64,000 bases of DNA from Luidia sarsii (lineage: Eukaryota; Echinodermata; Asteroidea; Paxillosida; Luidiidae), in assembly GCA_949987565.1 (NCBI GenBank), contig OX465118.1, forward strand, positions 4,368,538 through 4,432,537. The letters are read 5' to 3'. Below are positions 11,485-22,080 of this stretch, piece by piece. The notes under the pieces were generated by a model that was not told the origin of the DNA, did no database searches, and worked only from the letters and a program-made list of their open reading frames with translations. Positions within the stretch are counted from its first letter, which is position 1. Each line of letters begins with the position of its first letter. Made by a program: the position numbers and the translations under genes.

Positions 11485-11564
11485 AGTGCACAAAAGTGCT
11501 AATATTGTGGTGCAAGACTTACGCAACATTTGTACGTTGCATAACTTACGCAACGTTTCTTGGA

Positions 11565-12054
11565 ATCGGCTGCTGTACTACATCTAGTGCAGTAATACTA
11601 CTAGTACCAGTACTCATACTACTAGTAGTAGTATTAGTAAGCAGTAGTACTTACTACAAGTACAAGTACTAGTAGAAGTACTACTCAAGTACTGCTACTG
11701 CTAGTCTAGTACTTGTAGTAGTACTACTACTAATACTATTTAGTACTACTACTTACAACTACTAGTACTACTACTAGTACTAGTAAGTAGTAGAACTAGT
11801 ATTGTAGTAAGTAGTACTAGTAGTACTACCACTAGTAGTAGTAGTAGTACTACTAGCAGACTAGTACTTAGTAGTACTAGTAGTACTAGTACTGTAGTAG
11901 TAGTAGTACTAAGTATACTAGTACTAGTAGTACTACTACTACTAGTACTACTACTACTACTAGTAGTAGTAGTAGTAGTACTACTAAGTACTAGTACTAG
12001 TAATACTAATATAGTATAGCTAGTTGTAGTACAACAGTACTTGTAGTTGTACTA
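11565..12054. repeat. AGT/ACT trinucleotide microsatellite, largest block
   Basis: About 490 bp made almost only of AGT and ACT words with frequent ACTAGTACTAGT. It is interrupted on its right by the element at 12055 and resumes at 12318-12395. Confidence 0.9.
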
Positions 12055-12316
12055 GGGCCCTTCTCCAAAACCCGACTTAGGCTTCGGATCCGGCTTCAAC
12101 TCTGTTATCCAAAAGCCGAAATCACAGGTTGGAGTTATTTGTTGGGGTTGAAGCTTTGGATTTTGTTTAAAAACGCATTATAACATTAAAAAAATAAAGC
12201 CAAAGGTCTCTCGTCTTCATGCCTTGTAAGTTGTAGTACTTTTCAATTGATGAAACTTTGAAAGAAATGGAGACAAAGCTGGAGCCGGAGCCTAAGCCGG
12301 GTATTGGAAAAGGGCC
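12055..12316. mobile_element. Short inverted-repeat element (GGGCCCTTCTCCAAAACCCG)
   Basis: The left end GGGCCCTTCTCCAAAACCCG pairs with the right end CCGGGTATTGGAAAAGGGCC. GCTTCGGATCCGGCTTC pairs with AGCTGGAGCCGGAGCC. It lies inside the AGT/ACT tract, and a relative is at 58121-58372. Confidence 0.7.
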
Positions 12317-12317
12317 T

Positions 12318-12395
12318 GCTAGTACTAGTACTAGTAGTACTAGTACTAATACTAATAATAGTACTACTACTAGTACTACTACTAATACTTTTTAG
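12318..12395. repeat. AGT/ACT microsatellite, continuation
   Basis: Continuation of the 11565 block on the far side of the inserted inverted-repeat element. Confidence 0.8.
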
Positions 12396-12399
12396 TAGT

Positions 12400-14004
12400 G
12401 GCAGTACATCGACACTACATCACATGTACATCATACATTACATGTACAGTGTGTATATGTAATGATGTAAATGTATGTTCTGCCGAAAAGGCGAATGCAC
12501 ACATAACTTTCAATTTAGCAACAAAATCGAATTTGTTTCAGTTGCTATTTACCTTTTTCTATATTGCTTCATTTTTAGCATTCAGCACAGCGAGTTAAGT
12601 ACGAGAGTACGGGAAAGGAAGTAATCATAACGAAGTCGTTTAATAGCGAAGCACGAACGGGCATGTGATTGTAATTGAACTTTGTTTGCACTAGGCTATG
12701 TGATGGAATGCCGGTGTACCTACACACACTTAACGTGTTACCAATTCCATATTGGGTATTCCAATACCAACTTCCGTGTAAGTGCGTATAAACAGTACGG
12801 AACGAATCCGCACTGTCTCGTACAATCAATATACAATACTCAAAAGGCATAAACCGGTTGTTTCATTTTTTAATTATCTAAAATTTATAAATACACTATT
12901 GGGCACTATATCTCATCTAGACCTAAGTTAGGAATATTCCTAAACAGTCATTTGTGAAATACCAAAGTAAAAGATTCCTTCTTCATCTTCAGAAGCATCG
13001 AAGCCCTTCTATTACCCTTCCGCCGGCTCCGTGCCGTTATGGTTTGTCCCGCTAAGCCTATCTATATCCCATAACTGCATTCTTGCCCAAAAGCTGACAT
13101 CTGTGTTTACTCTTGTCTTGGGTTTCGAGTATTTTGAGTACGAATCGCCTACCTCAATCATCTTCAAATCACGAGGTTTTTTAAGAATTTGTTTTGAAGA
13201 ACAAATGGATGTTTGTTTACAGATTACAGTATCCTATACAAACATCAGTGGTAGACGAATGACATGTCGCAGACCTTGATCTATCTACCAAACAAAACTT
13301 TTTGAAGAACAACCTTAGTTTGAATCTTTGGAATCTATATGGGCAGCGGTCGGCAGACTGGGGAATGCCGACTCGATCAGTGCCTCAATCACTTTTCCAA
13401 AAAGATGGTCTATATGGCCCGATTGGATGAAGAATTACTAAATGAAAGATAAATATACGAACACGCAATAAATTGATCCCTGGGAAATTGCATTACCACC
13501 TCCTGCGCGTCTGATCTGACTGCCACAACACTGTTTTACACTATGCGATAAACTCGTTACCAGCCCCTACACGCGCTTAGTTGCGCCTTGCGGTAACCGT
13601 AACCCTCATCCTCCCGAAGGTCGGAGACCTGAGGGTTACGGACGATATGTACAAGATTAGACCGAGGTTCTTGTTTTTTACCAATTTGGAAACGCCACTG
13701 TCCCGATCGCCCCCTTTTTCCACCCTTTTGACACACAATCTAAGGACATGGATTTGATCCCAACGGTATACTGTGATCAGATAACTCAAAACATCGTGGG
13801 TAAAATATTTTTCCGAGAAACGGGCAGAAACTCACCCAAATACTTTCTGAAAATGTCCCGTCAACGTCTCCGCCAGGTTCGGAATCTGAACCTGGCGCCT
13901 CGACCAATCAGCGTTTAGTCTCGTGACGCATATCCCGCACGACGGCTATTTGCTGTTTCGCAATAACAGTCCACACACGTGGTGCGCGCGCAGGTCATCG
14001 CTCT
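12400..14004. other. Intergenic stretch without a recognisable gene
   Basis: No coding exon is recognised on either strand. CCTTGCGGTAACCGTAACCC at 13586 recurs in altered form near 54532 and 56215. The missing first exon of SAMD8 could lie here or anywhere up to about 15100, but nothing supports a placement. Confidence 0.4.
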
Positions 14005-14562
14005 GCGATTTTGTCGCAAATATGTGCGCATATATTTGCGACAAAATCTGCGAATTGCACATTTTGTCGCAAATAATTATGTGCGCAAATATTTTCGACA
14101 AAATCTGCAATTCGCAATAAATCTGCAATTCGCAGATTTTGTCGCAATTATTTTTCAAAGAAGCCAGGGGGCCACAAAAAGAAGAAACCGCGGCTGGTCA
14201 CTATACACACAGTGTTAGACCCGGCGCAACGATGGGACTTGTCGAAAAAATAGTGGTGATCGAGTATGACAGTCACGAACGGATTTTTGAAGTTTTCTTA
14301 CTTTGTAAACGAATGGAAAGGTATAATTTACAGAGATTGAAGAACAGGGCTGTGAATGTTCCGTGACACCGTGAGACTCTGTATCACAGTGTCAGGCCCA
14401 TTTCATGTTGTGCTGTAACCTTGTGGGGGTGGCTACAGCTCACCACGCGACCTTTGACCAAGGCACCGCACAGCGAGTCATGCGACACTATACGGCACTA
14501 CTGGTTTGGGCCTCCTAGCTTCTTTGAAAAAAAATTGTGACAAAATCTGCGAATTGCACTAT
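14005..14562. repeat. Inverted-repeat element rich in TTTTGTCGCAAAT
   Basis: GTCGCAAATATGTGCGCATATATTTGCGAC and related words alternate in both orientations at 14010-14150. AAATCTGCAATTCGCAGATT and TCAAAGAAGCCAGGGGGCC at 14120-14173 pair with GGCCTCCTAGCTTCTTTGA and AAATCTGCGAATTGCA at 14510-14560. Confidence 0.6.
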
Positions 14563-15251
14563 GCATTGCTGAGCCGTACAACGTATGTTTTCAATGATCT
14601 GACAAGAAGGCCGAGTTCTCCATGCCAGTCCACGTCCACGCACAAAGTGACAAAGCACTACGGGATTCTGTGGCAGCGATCGCCCGGCGACGTTTGACTT
14701 TATTAGATATTTTAAACGCGGTACATCTGAAAATCAAATTTAAAAATCAATTTTACTTGAAAATCACTTTACATTGAAAAGAAAAACCGATATGAATTCA
14801 AATATGAAATCCAATTAAATAAATTTTGCCAATGCATTTGAAATGGAAAAAAAGTATTGCATTGAAAAACGAAACTCACTTTACATTTGTAAAAGAAATC
14901 CATTGTAGATTCTTTGCAACTCTTTAATTATCAAAATTAATTCGAAATTCATGGCAGTGATCGGCCACCATAGTGCCCGGAACAGTGCGGATACGTTCCG
15001 TGTTACTCTTGCGCCTAGTTGTACGGAGACCCGTTTTCGAATAGTTACCCAATAGAGAATGAAGAACAACTAATCGCGGAAGTAAAAAAATGAAGCCGAA
15101 CGAAAACGCCGTCGGGAATTATAGATAGACTTGACCTCCTGTTGTTCGCCAAAATTCATTATTTAGTTGCATTGTGAGACATCACTTCCAGCTCTGCGTA
15201 AATTGATTTAGTCTCGAAAAAAGCCAGCCAACGACGCCAGCTCGAACAGCC

Positions 15252-15513
15252 ATGAATGTCGCAAATTTCCTGCACAATTTTGGCTGCACCTTAACTCTTT
15301 TCGTAACACTTTTTTGGTTGATTTTTGAAAAGAACGTAGGATTAGCAGCAATTAGAAAGAACGAGAACTCTTTTAAAGGCCATTTGAGTGATTTTGCTAG
15401 CATCGCGGATGGTTTGGCAGACGGCTTGAAGACCGTCGTCAAAGTAGCACAAGTTATCAGCGGTGAAGTTGATCATGGGGAAAGAGAAGAGTGCAAATTC
15501 AAATGCAAAAATG
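15252..15513 (+). CDS. PLA2G12: PLA2G12 exon 1: signal peptide and N-terminal region
   Basis: ATG at 15252 to the donor ATG|GTTGGT. It encodes the hydrophobic leader, a helical stretch (SDFASIADGLADGLKTVV) and CKFKCKN. The donor is a weaker GTTGGT, copied with the exon end at 16879-16910. Confidence 0.9.
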
Positions 15514-18500
15514 GTTGGTACATATCTTAATTCTTATTCTTAAACCATTTCTAAACAAGGCATAACACTTATTAACAGAGAACATTATCCTTTACATGTT
15601 AAGTATGATACTGGAACTGCGCAAAGAAGGAGCTGTTTTGCAAAAAGCCTTACGGATATTAGGTGCATTTTGTTTTTAGACTGGGAAAGTTAGGGGTAAT
15701 ATAGTTCGACCTCGAGCATTGGTTCGAGTAACTTACCGTTGCCCTTTAAATTTGATAAAGGCTTTATATTTTAAATTTTGAGGGAGTCGGGCGATAGTAC
15801 GACTACTATTACTAATACTAGTACTACTACAAAGTACTAGTGTAGTAGTAGTACTAGTACTAGTAGTAGTAGTACTACTACTAGTAGTACTATTCTAGTA
15901 GTACTACTAGTACTGTAGTAGTAGTAGGGTCCAAGGAATCCTGCTGGGAAACCCGATAAACTAACTATGTGTTCGACTCCATGACTACCCCGACCAAAAC
16001 CCCCAGATTTGACCCAGTAAACACCCGTGAAACCGTCCCACGCACCCATCTTTGGATTAAGTGAGAATCACCGATTTCAATACTGGTCATTTGTTTTACT
16101 CACGTTTGGGGAAAAAGGAGAAATTTCCCCTCAGGTGATCGAGAAGATTCTCTCCCGTCCGACGAGCCAAAATGCGGCGGCCATCTTTGATTTCGAATCG
16201 AAACGGTATACACGTAAATCGATGACGTTTTGACAGGTCCGTAGGGGAACTGTGCAGTGGGTCTGTGTGAGTGTGTACGAGAGCAAGCCACGGACGTTAT
16301 ACCGTACACGTACGTCCGTGGGGCAAGCACGCGTCACCTTGACGCCGATGGTCGCGCAAAACGTCATCGATTTACGTGTATACCGTTTCAATTCGAAATC
16401 AAAGATGGCCGTCTTTTCGCTCGTCGGACGGGAGAGAATCTTCTCGATCACCTGAGGGAAAATTTCTCCTTTTTCCCCCAACGTGAGTAAAACAAATGAC
16501 CAGTATTGAAATAGATGATTCTCAATTAATCCAAAGATGGGTGCGTGGGATGGTTTCACGGGTGTTTTCAGGGTAAAACCTGGGGGTTTGGGTCGGGGGT
16601 AGTCATGGAGTCGAACACATAATTAGTTTATCAGGTTTCCCAGCAGGATTCCTTGGACCCTACTACTATACTAGTACTAGTACTAGTACTAATAAGTAAT
16701 AGTAATAGCATGGAGGATTCCTCCATGGTAATAGTAATACTATCGCCCGACTGCCTCAAAATTTAAAAAAAGGCGATTGTAAGGGTCCAAGTTACTCGGA
16801 CTAGGGGAATAATGATTTATCACATCCACATTGTCTGTTGTGAATGATATGAAGCAGTTAGTCGAGTCTAGTCAGACGGTGCAAATTCAAATGCAAGAAT
16901 GGTTGGTACCTAGTACTAGTACTCAGTAGTACTAGTAGTAGTACTAGTAGTAGTACTCAGTAGTACTAGTAGTAGTACTAGTACTAGTAGCAGTATCTTA
17001 TCCAGAAGTGATGAAACAGTATGTAGTACATGTAATAGCATTCCCCATCAATTTACATGACAGGTGGTACAAATGTACAACATGTACTTGTATGTTAACT
17101 CATGCATGATTTCTTGCACTCCACTAGGTGCAGTACCAAGGAGGAGAATTGGTTATGTTCCAGAAGACAATGGCTGTGGGGCTTATGGATTCAAGGTAAA
17201 TTTCTGCTACAGTGCTAGTCTGAGTAGCTTGGACCCTTACATTACAATTGCCCTTTTTTTTAATTTTGAGGGAGTCGGGCGATACTACTATCGAAAAATT
17301 TACTCCCTCAAAATTAAAAAATAAAGGGCGATTGTAACGGTCCAAGTTGTTCGGACTACATTTCTGCAAGGATTGAGATTTTTCTTGTTTCCAATGATAA
17401 ACTTACCACCACTTTCCATGTTTGGCCGAAAGAAAACAAAGTAATACTGAGACCTTACGATGGAATGGATATCCCATTATGCATGTAAGTTGTAATACTA
17501 GTACTTGTAGTAGGCCATATACATGTATGGTATATGTGCATTGCTCATCGTCTTGCGATTGATGATGAATGAGTTTGGTGAAATTGACCACAGAACAGAA
17601 AGTGCAAATATGCTCCCTATTATTTTATACTTTCCTGACCACCTGCTATGTTAGACTGGGCATTCCTGGCCTTCATCTGCATGTTTCCTATAAAAAAAAA
17701 CCAATATTTTGGGGCAATTCCCTAGTTTAAGAAGAAGAGGTGAATCATTCTACATACATGAATGCTGGCCAATTACTGTCCTTGTATTAAGTCTATGTGT
17801 TCTTATACCTTGTTCAATACATGTATGTATCTTTTCTCCTTGCCTAGGTGGATCTATCCAAGTTACCTCAGATGGAGCATTGCTGTAGCAAACATGACAA
17901 ATGCTACGGTCAGTGCGGTATGGACAAAGAAGTCTGTGATATAAAATTTTCACAGTGTTTGGAAAATGTCTGTACAACTCTTTTACGCACAATAGGTCTG
18001 AATGACCAGGAGTCAGAAGGTGAAAATTTTCTTTGGTTTTCATTTTCATTTTATTTTTCTGACTTTTAGTTTTGAACCAAATGTTGGTGTGAGACAATGA
18101 GATTTGCTGACAGGATCGGATACTAATAGTAATTAGTCACACTGATTTTCTAAAGGAATCCTTTAAAGAAAATGGTTGTACATCAACTTGGCCACTTGGC
18201 ATTTTATTTGGTTTTGTATTATGTCTTAGATGAACTTCATAAGCAATATTTCAGCCCATTTGTATTTGGATTCACCTTTTCACCTGATCCCATTTATTTG
18301 CTGGGATATTGCTGTCTGTCTTAATTAAATTATGTTAGTGAAACACCTTTAGACTGTTCAACCATATGGCCTCAGCAGCCAGAATATTGAGGAGTAGCCA
18401 GTATCTTACATGCTTTTTCTTTTACTAATACTCCTTGTGTAGTGATCACCCATTTGGCTTTTACCTTTGATCATTCCCCTTTGACCTTTCCTTCTTGGAT

Positions 18501-21139
18501 TTGTACTGCTCGAGGTTCTCTCTAATCTCACCCTAGTTTATCTACCAGCTCTCCACTCCTGCTGGAAGTGGAACTGGCCTTTTCTCACTAGACATCTGAC
18601 CCAGAGGCAAAATCGCCCCAGGGGCACCCCAGGGCAAGATGCAGTTTTTCACCCTCGAGTTCAACCCCATGTCTATGGAACGCCATCACTGCCTTCGGTC
18701 TTCATTCTATATTTGATGTCTCGTTCTATCACACCATTATGTGGTTTTGTCATTTCGTTATGTCATTTGGTCCTGCCTATATGTGGTTTCGCCATTTCGT
18801 TTTGTCATTTGGTCTTGCCGTTATGTGGTTTCATCGTTTCGTTATGTCATTTGGTCCTGCTGTTAGGTGGTTTCATCGTTTCGTTATGTCATTTGGCCCT
18901 GCCATTATGTGGTTTCATCATTTTGTTTTGTCATTTGGTCTGGCCATTATGTGGTTTCATCATTTCGTTATGTCATTTGGTCCTGCCGTTATGTGGTTTC
19001 ATCGTTTCGTTATGTCATTTGGTCCTGCTGTTAGGTGGTTTCATCGTTTCGTTATGTCATTTGGCCCTGCCATTATGTGGTTTCATCATTTTGTTTTGTC
19101 ATTTGGTCTGGCCATTATGTGGTTTCATCATTTCGTTATGTCAATTGGTCTGGCCGTTATGTGGTTTCATCATTTCATTATGTCATTTGGTCTGGCCGTT
19201 ATGTGGTTTCATCATTTTGTTATGTCATTTGGTCCTGCCGTTATGTAGTTTCATTGTTTCGTTATGTCATTTGGTCCTGCCGTTATGTGGTTTCATCATT
19301 TCATTATGTCATTTGGTCTGGCCGTTATGTGGTTTCATCATTTTGTTATGTCATTTGGTCCTGCCGTTATGTGGTTTCATCATTTCGTTATGTCATTTGG
19401 CACAGAACACTGACGTGGAAAATAAAATAATTATGATAGTCTTCTTTGGGTGTTTCCATGTAAACATTGGTCGAGCAATCAGTCTATTATCTTCTCTGAG
19501 TGTATGCCCTATGTTTGAACTAGCTTAAAGCCCCTACACAACATTGGTCGAGGTCAAAAAATAGCATCCATACATTGTCTGATCCAACATAATTATGCAT
19601 GAAAAAGCACATGTCTGTGAAAATGTTAGCCCAATCCGCCAACCGAGTCTCCAGAAAATTCTGAAAACCACTTTATTTGTTTCGCGAAAATGCAGCATTC
19701 AACGCCGTACTGTTCCGAAACATAGTTTTGATCTCGGGTGAGACATAAACTATTTCTTTTAATCATTTCTCCCAAAATACAACATTTTAGGCAGAAATAT
19801 TTCAGTGAGAGGTTTCTACTTTATCCATCTTCAAATATATAGAATGAAGACCGAAGGCAGTGATGGCGTTCCATACATGTCGCTTCCCACTAGGATCTTC
19901 ATATCTCACCCTCACCTCGGGGTGAATTCGCCCCGTGGTTTAGCAAGTTCATTTCTCACTACACAGTCAATCCATGGGGTGAGCGCTTATTGTGTGATGC
20001 GCTTGTGTGTTTTTGGAAGCTGCATGCAAAGATATTCCTACTGTGCATAGGATTGTAAACAGCATAGTGCTCAGTTGTGAAAGCAGCATTACATACATCA
20101 CACTTTGTTTATTTATGTTTAATCTCTTGACAATAAGAACCAAAAGAAAAGACGAGAAGAATGATTCAGTCTCGACAATCTGCAAATCAGTGGAGAAGTG
20201 CATACTTTTGGTGACCTTTGCACCATTGCTTGTCCTAGGGCAAACTCACCCCTGCCCCATTTCCCACTACAGGTTTTTGCCCCAGGGAAAGTGTCTCACT
20301 CCGGGGCGAAAATGTTCAACCCTGGTCCCGAGCAGTATTGAACTCGCCCTTGGTAAAGAGCATTCTACGGGGTGACACCAGGGAGAAAAGTTCTAGCGAG
20401 ATATTGGCTTACCGTATTTTCAGCCCTGGGTCCACCCCCTTGATTTGGTCTAGTGAGCCTGAGAAAAGGCCTTATGTTTGATCATGTGTTTATTACTTGC
20501 ATCCCTTCCCATCTGTTTTTACCCGTCATTTTACCTTTGAAAAAGGTTCTGCTAGAACAGAAAGTCCACCAATTGTTTCTGTTTTATAGATATCCCCAAG
20601 AACAGCACCATAACACCTGAGCTATGTGGCCATTAGATTAGCAGTTACTGGTTCATGAGCTAGTATACTGACTGACTCCCTCACAGCCAAGCACATATAG
20701 CTAGGACTATCAAGTGACTGATACCTCAGGTTCATACAACACTGGCACATTAAGTCCCAATCCAATTAAATGATCTTTGCTGTCTAAATGAAATGTCTAG
20801 AATTTCCTAGTCACCTTTTGGTTGTTTTTTTTAGATTTATTTTCAAACACAAACATGTAGTTCATAAACCCAGCTTGCCAATTGTCAAATAGCAAACAGT
20901 GGTACCACCTCTTAGTCTTGTCTATATTGTACATTGTCCATTTACAGTATGATTGATAATGACTTTCAAACTTGTGCACACTTCCAGGTTGTATAATGAC
21001 AGTGCAGCTGATGTATCATACTGTATTGGAGCTTGGGTGTCAGGCCTACCTGGATGGACAAAAAGAGGCCTGTGTCTGTCAGGTACATCTGGATGAGACA
21101 GGGAGAAAAGCCAAACACAAGAGTCATATGGAGCTTTGA
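15252..21139 (+). CDS. PLA2G12: Group XII secreted phospholipase A2; whole coding span
   Basis: Four plus-strand exons (15252-15513, 17128-17195, 17848-18019, 20988-21139) sum to 654 nt, exactly 217 codons plus stop, with every junction in phase. Group XII sPLA2s are small secreted Ca-dependent lipases that cleave the sn-2 ester of phospholipids. Some members (XIIB) are inactive, but here the catalytic signature CCSKHDKCY keeps the His and Asp. A hydrophobic N-terminal segment (CTLTLFVTLFWLIF) acts as signal peptide. Then come the family's CKFKCKNG, the Ca-loop region NGCGAYGFKV, and the C-terminal Cys pattern CQAYLDGQKEACVC. The start ATG has a good context (CAGCCATGA). Possible poly(A) signals are AATAAA at about 22061 and 23643. 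It could be the A or B subtype; the active-site His favours A-like. Confidence 0.92.
15702..16803. mobile_element. TAGTCCGAG foldback element, copy B (in PLA2G12 intron 1)
   Basis: The right end GGGTCCAAGTTACTCGGACTA is clear and the left end is diverged. Arms at 15955-16240 and 16330-16640 pair closely (CCCACGCACCCATCTTTGGAT against its reverse complement). Both arms also carry AGT/ACT microsatellite, at 15795-15928 and 16667-16690. Confidence 0.75.
16879..16910 (+). repeat. Duplicated end of PLA2G12 exon 1 with its donor site
   Basis: GTGCAAATTCAAATGCAAGAATGGTTGGTAC matches 15491-15521 with one difference, which is synonymous (Lys AAA to AAG). It is preceded by a possible acceptor (GTCTAGTCAG). 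Confidence 0.7.
16911..16995. repeat. AGT/ACT microsatellite
   Basis: Runs of AGT/ACT words directly after the duplicated exon end. Confidence 0.8.
17128..17195 (+). CDS. PLA2G12: PLA2G12 exon 2: calcium-loop region
   Basis: Acceptor TTGCACTCCACTAG, donor AAG|GTAAAT. It encodes GAVPRRRIGYVPEDNGCG then AYGFK. Group XII enzymes are known for an unusual Ca-binding loop here. A 143-bp foldback (17216-17358) begins 20 bp past the donor. Confidence 0.9.
17216..17358. mobile_element. TAGTCCGAG foldback, short copy C
   Basis: TAGTCTGAGTAGCTTGGACCC to CCAAGTTGTTCGGACTA. The arms include AAAATTNAAAAA and CTCCCTCAAAATT. This is a deletion-reduced copy of the longer type. Confidence 0.8.
17848..18019 (+). 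CDS. PLA2G12: PLA2G12 exon 3: catalytic HD motif
   Basis: Acceptor CTCCTTGCCTAG, donor G|GTGAAA. It encodes VDLSKLPQMEH, then CCSKHDKCYGQCG with the catalytic His, then SQCLENVCTTLLRTIGL. Confidence 0.95.
18735..19402. repeat. 42-bp satellite, about 16 units
   Basis: Unit CATTATGTGGTTTCATCATT plus TCGTTATGTCATTTGGTCCTGC. Variants recur at 168 bp (four units): TTAGGTGG is at 18863 and again at 19031, so there is a higher-order repeat. Open frames in three phases are a by-product of the stop-free unit. Confidence 0.92.
19525..19820. mobile_element. TTAA-type MITE, truncated copy
   Basis: Starts TTAAAGCCCCTACACAACATTGG and matches 27630-28009 for about 290 bp, then breaks into the inner arm of the 18576 element. 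The right terminal repeat is missing. Confidence 0.75.
20988..21139 (+). CDS. PLA2G12: PLA2G12 exon 4: C-terminal cysteines and stop
   Basis: Acceptor GTGCACACTTCCAG. It completes a Gly codon, then CIMTVQLMYHTVLELGC and AYLDGQKEACVC, a basic tail, and TGA at 21137-21139. It is too mixed in frame to show as a long open frame by itself. Confidence 0.9.
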
Positions 21140-22080
21140 ATTAAACTAGAGAACATCATGTCTGTTTATCTGACTGTATTTTACAGTGGCTCCACACTAG
21201 CCTTTTCCCAGTGTGGCAACACCCTAACCATGTCTCTGGGTGGTATCAGCTCCCACCTACAGGAAATTCTATTGTAGCAAACAAATGGTGCAAATTTAGA
21301 GCCTGACGTGAGGGCCGTTTCCACTACACCAAATAAACTTGATTATTTGGATCACGATTTGAATTGCGATTCAAACTCCACTTTTTTTGCGTATGTGCAC
21401 GCAATAAACTCGATTATTAGTGGGATTAAGAGTGAGACTTTTTCAAATAATCGCCTTTGTTTGCGACGCGGTGTGTGTGGGTACGCTCCATTGAATCACA
21501 CCGTTTTTTTTTTACATCCCACAATTCACCACTCATGCTTTGATAGACAGTAAGTGAGGTGTTTGGTTATATGTCTGCCTGCGTGGGCCACCCTCAAGGA
21601 CACGTCCACCATTTGTCCACCAGTGCTAACTGCACTCAGCTCGCATTTTTTTGCAACACAATTTTTTTTGCCTGTGTGGACAGTGGACACGACAAAAAAA
21701 ACACCCTGTTTTTTTTTTGGTAATGGAAACGGCCCTAGTCGGTATCATGGATGCAAAGCTACCTATTGGCTGTATCTGAGAGGGCAGAGTAGCAACCCCA
21801 TGTGGAATGGATCTCATACCCAGTTGCATCAAGTAGGGTTTAGCTTGTGGGGCCTAGGACTGGCTCGTGTAGATGAAGAAGCTGGGACTCATACTAATAC
21901 TTGCCAGTTTACCCTCATCTACAGTACTCCCTTGATACACTTGTTGGTACATCCAGTACTTTTGCTACAGTATCACCAATGATGGGTTCACTTTCCATTG
22001 ACGAGTGGACTATGCTGGTGCCTGTTGTGTCGAAACGACTCACCTGTGTCCCCCTTATCCAATAAACCTCAAAGGAAATT
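21140..22080 (+). other. Probable PLA2G12 3' UTR or downstream sequence
   Basis: No coding exon is seen. AATAAA at about 22061, followed by an A-rich stretch, is a possible poly(A) site. An inverted-repeat element lies inside at 21311-21737. Confidence 0.35.
21311..21737. mobile_element. Inverted-repeat element (AGGGCCGTTTCCACTAC)
   Basis: AGGGCCGTTTCCACTACACC at the left and GGTAATGGAAACGGCCCT at the right. TAAACTNGATTATT is repeated inside. No coding capacity. Confidence 0.65.

Larger units (their letters stand above)
18576..20473. mobile_element. Composite inverted-repeat element with satellite core (PLA2G12 intron 3)
   Basis: The left end GGCCTTTTCTCACTAGAC pairs imperfectly with the right end GTCTAGTGAGCCTGAGAAAAGGCC. 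Inner arms TATGGAACGCCATCACTGCC (18673) and GGCAGTGATGGCGTTCCATA (19857) pair almost perfectly, together with CTTCGGTCTTCATTCTATAT. The 42-bp satellite and part of a TTAA element lie between them. Confidence 0.65.

Noticed and set aside
16027..16559. Open frames of 68-142 codons within foldback B
   Set aside because: The same peptide-like words appear on both strands because the arms are inverted copies. There is no transposase motif.
18713..19528. 271-codon open frame and two overlapping long frames
   Set aside because: They are translations of the 42-bp satellite, which has no stop in several phases. The repetitive product is explained by the DNA repeat.
20007..20375. 122-codon open frame in PLA2G12 intron 3
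   Set aside because: It lies within an inverted-repeat element, has no domain, and sits between exons of a gene with agreed phases.
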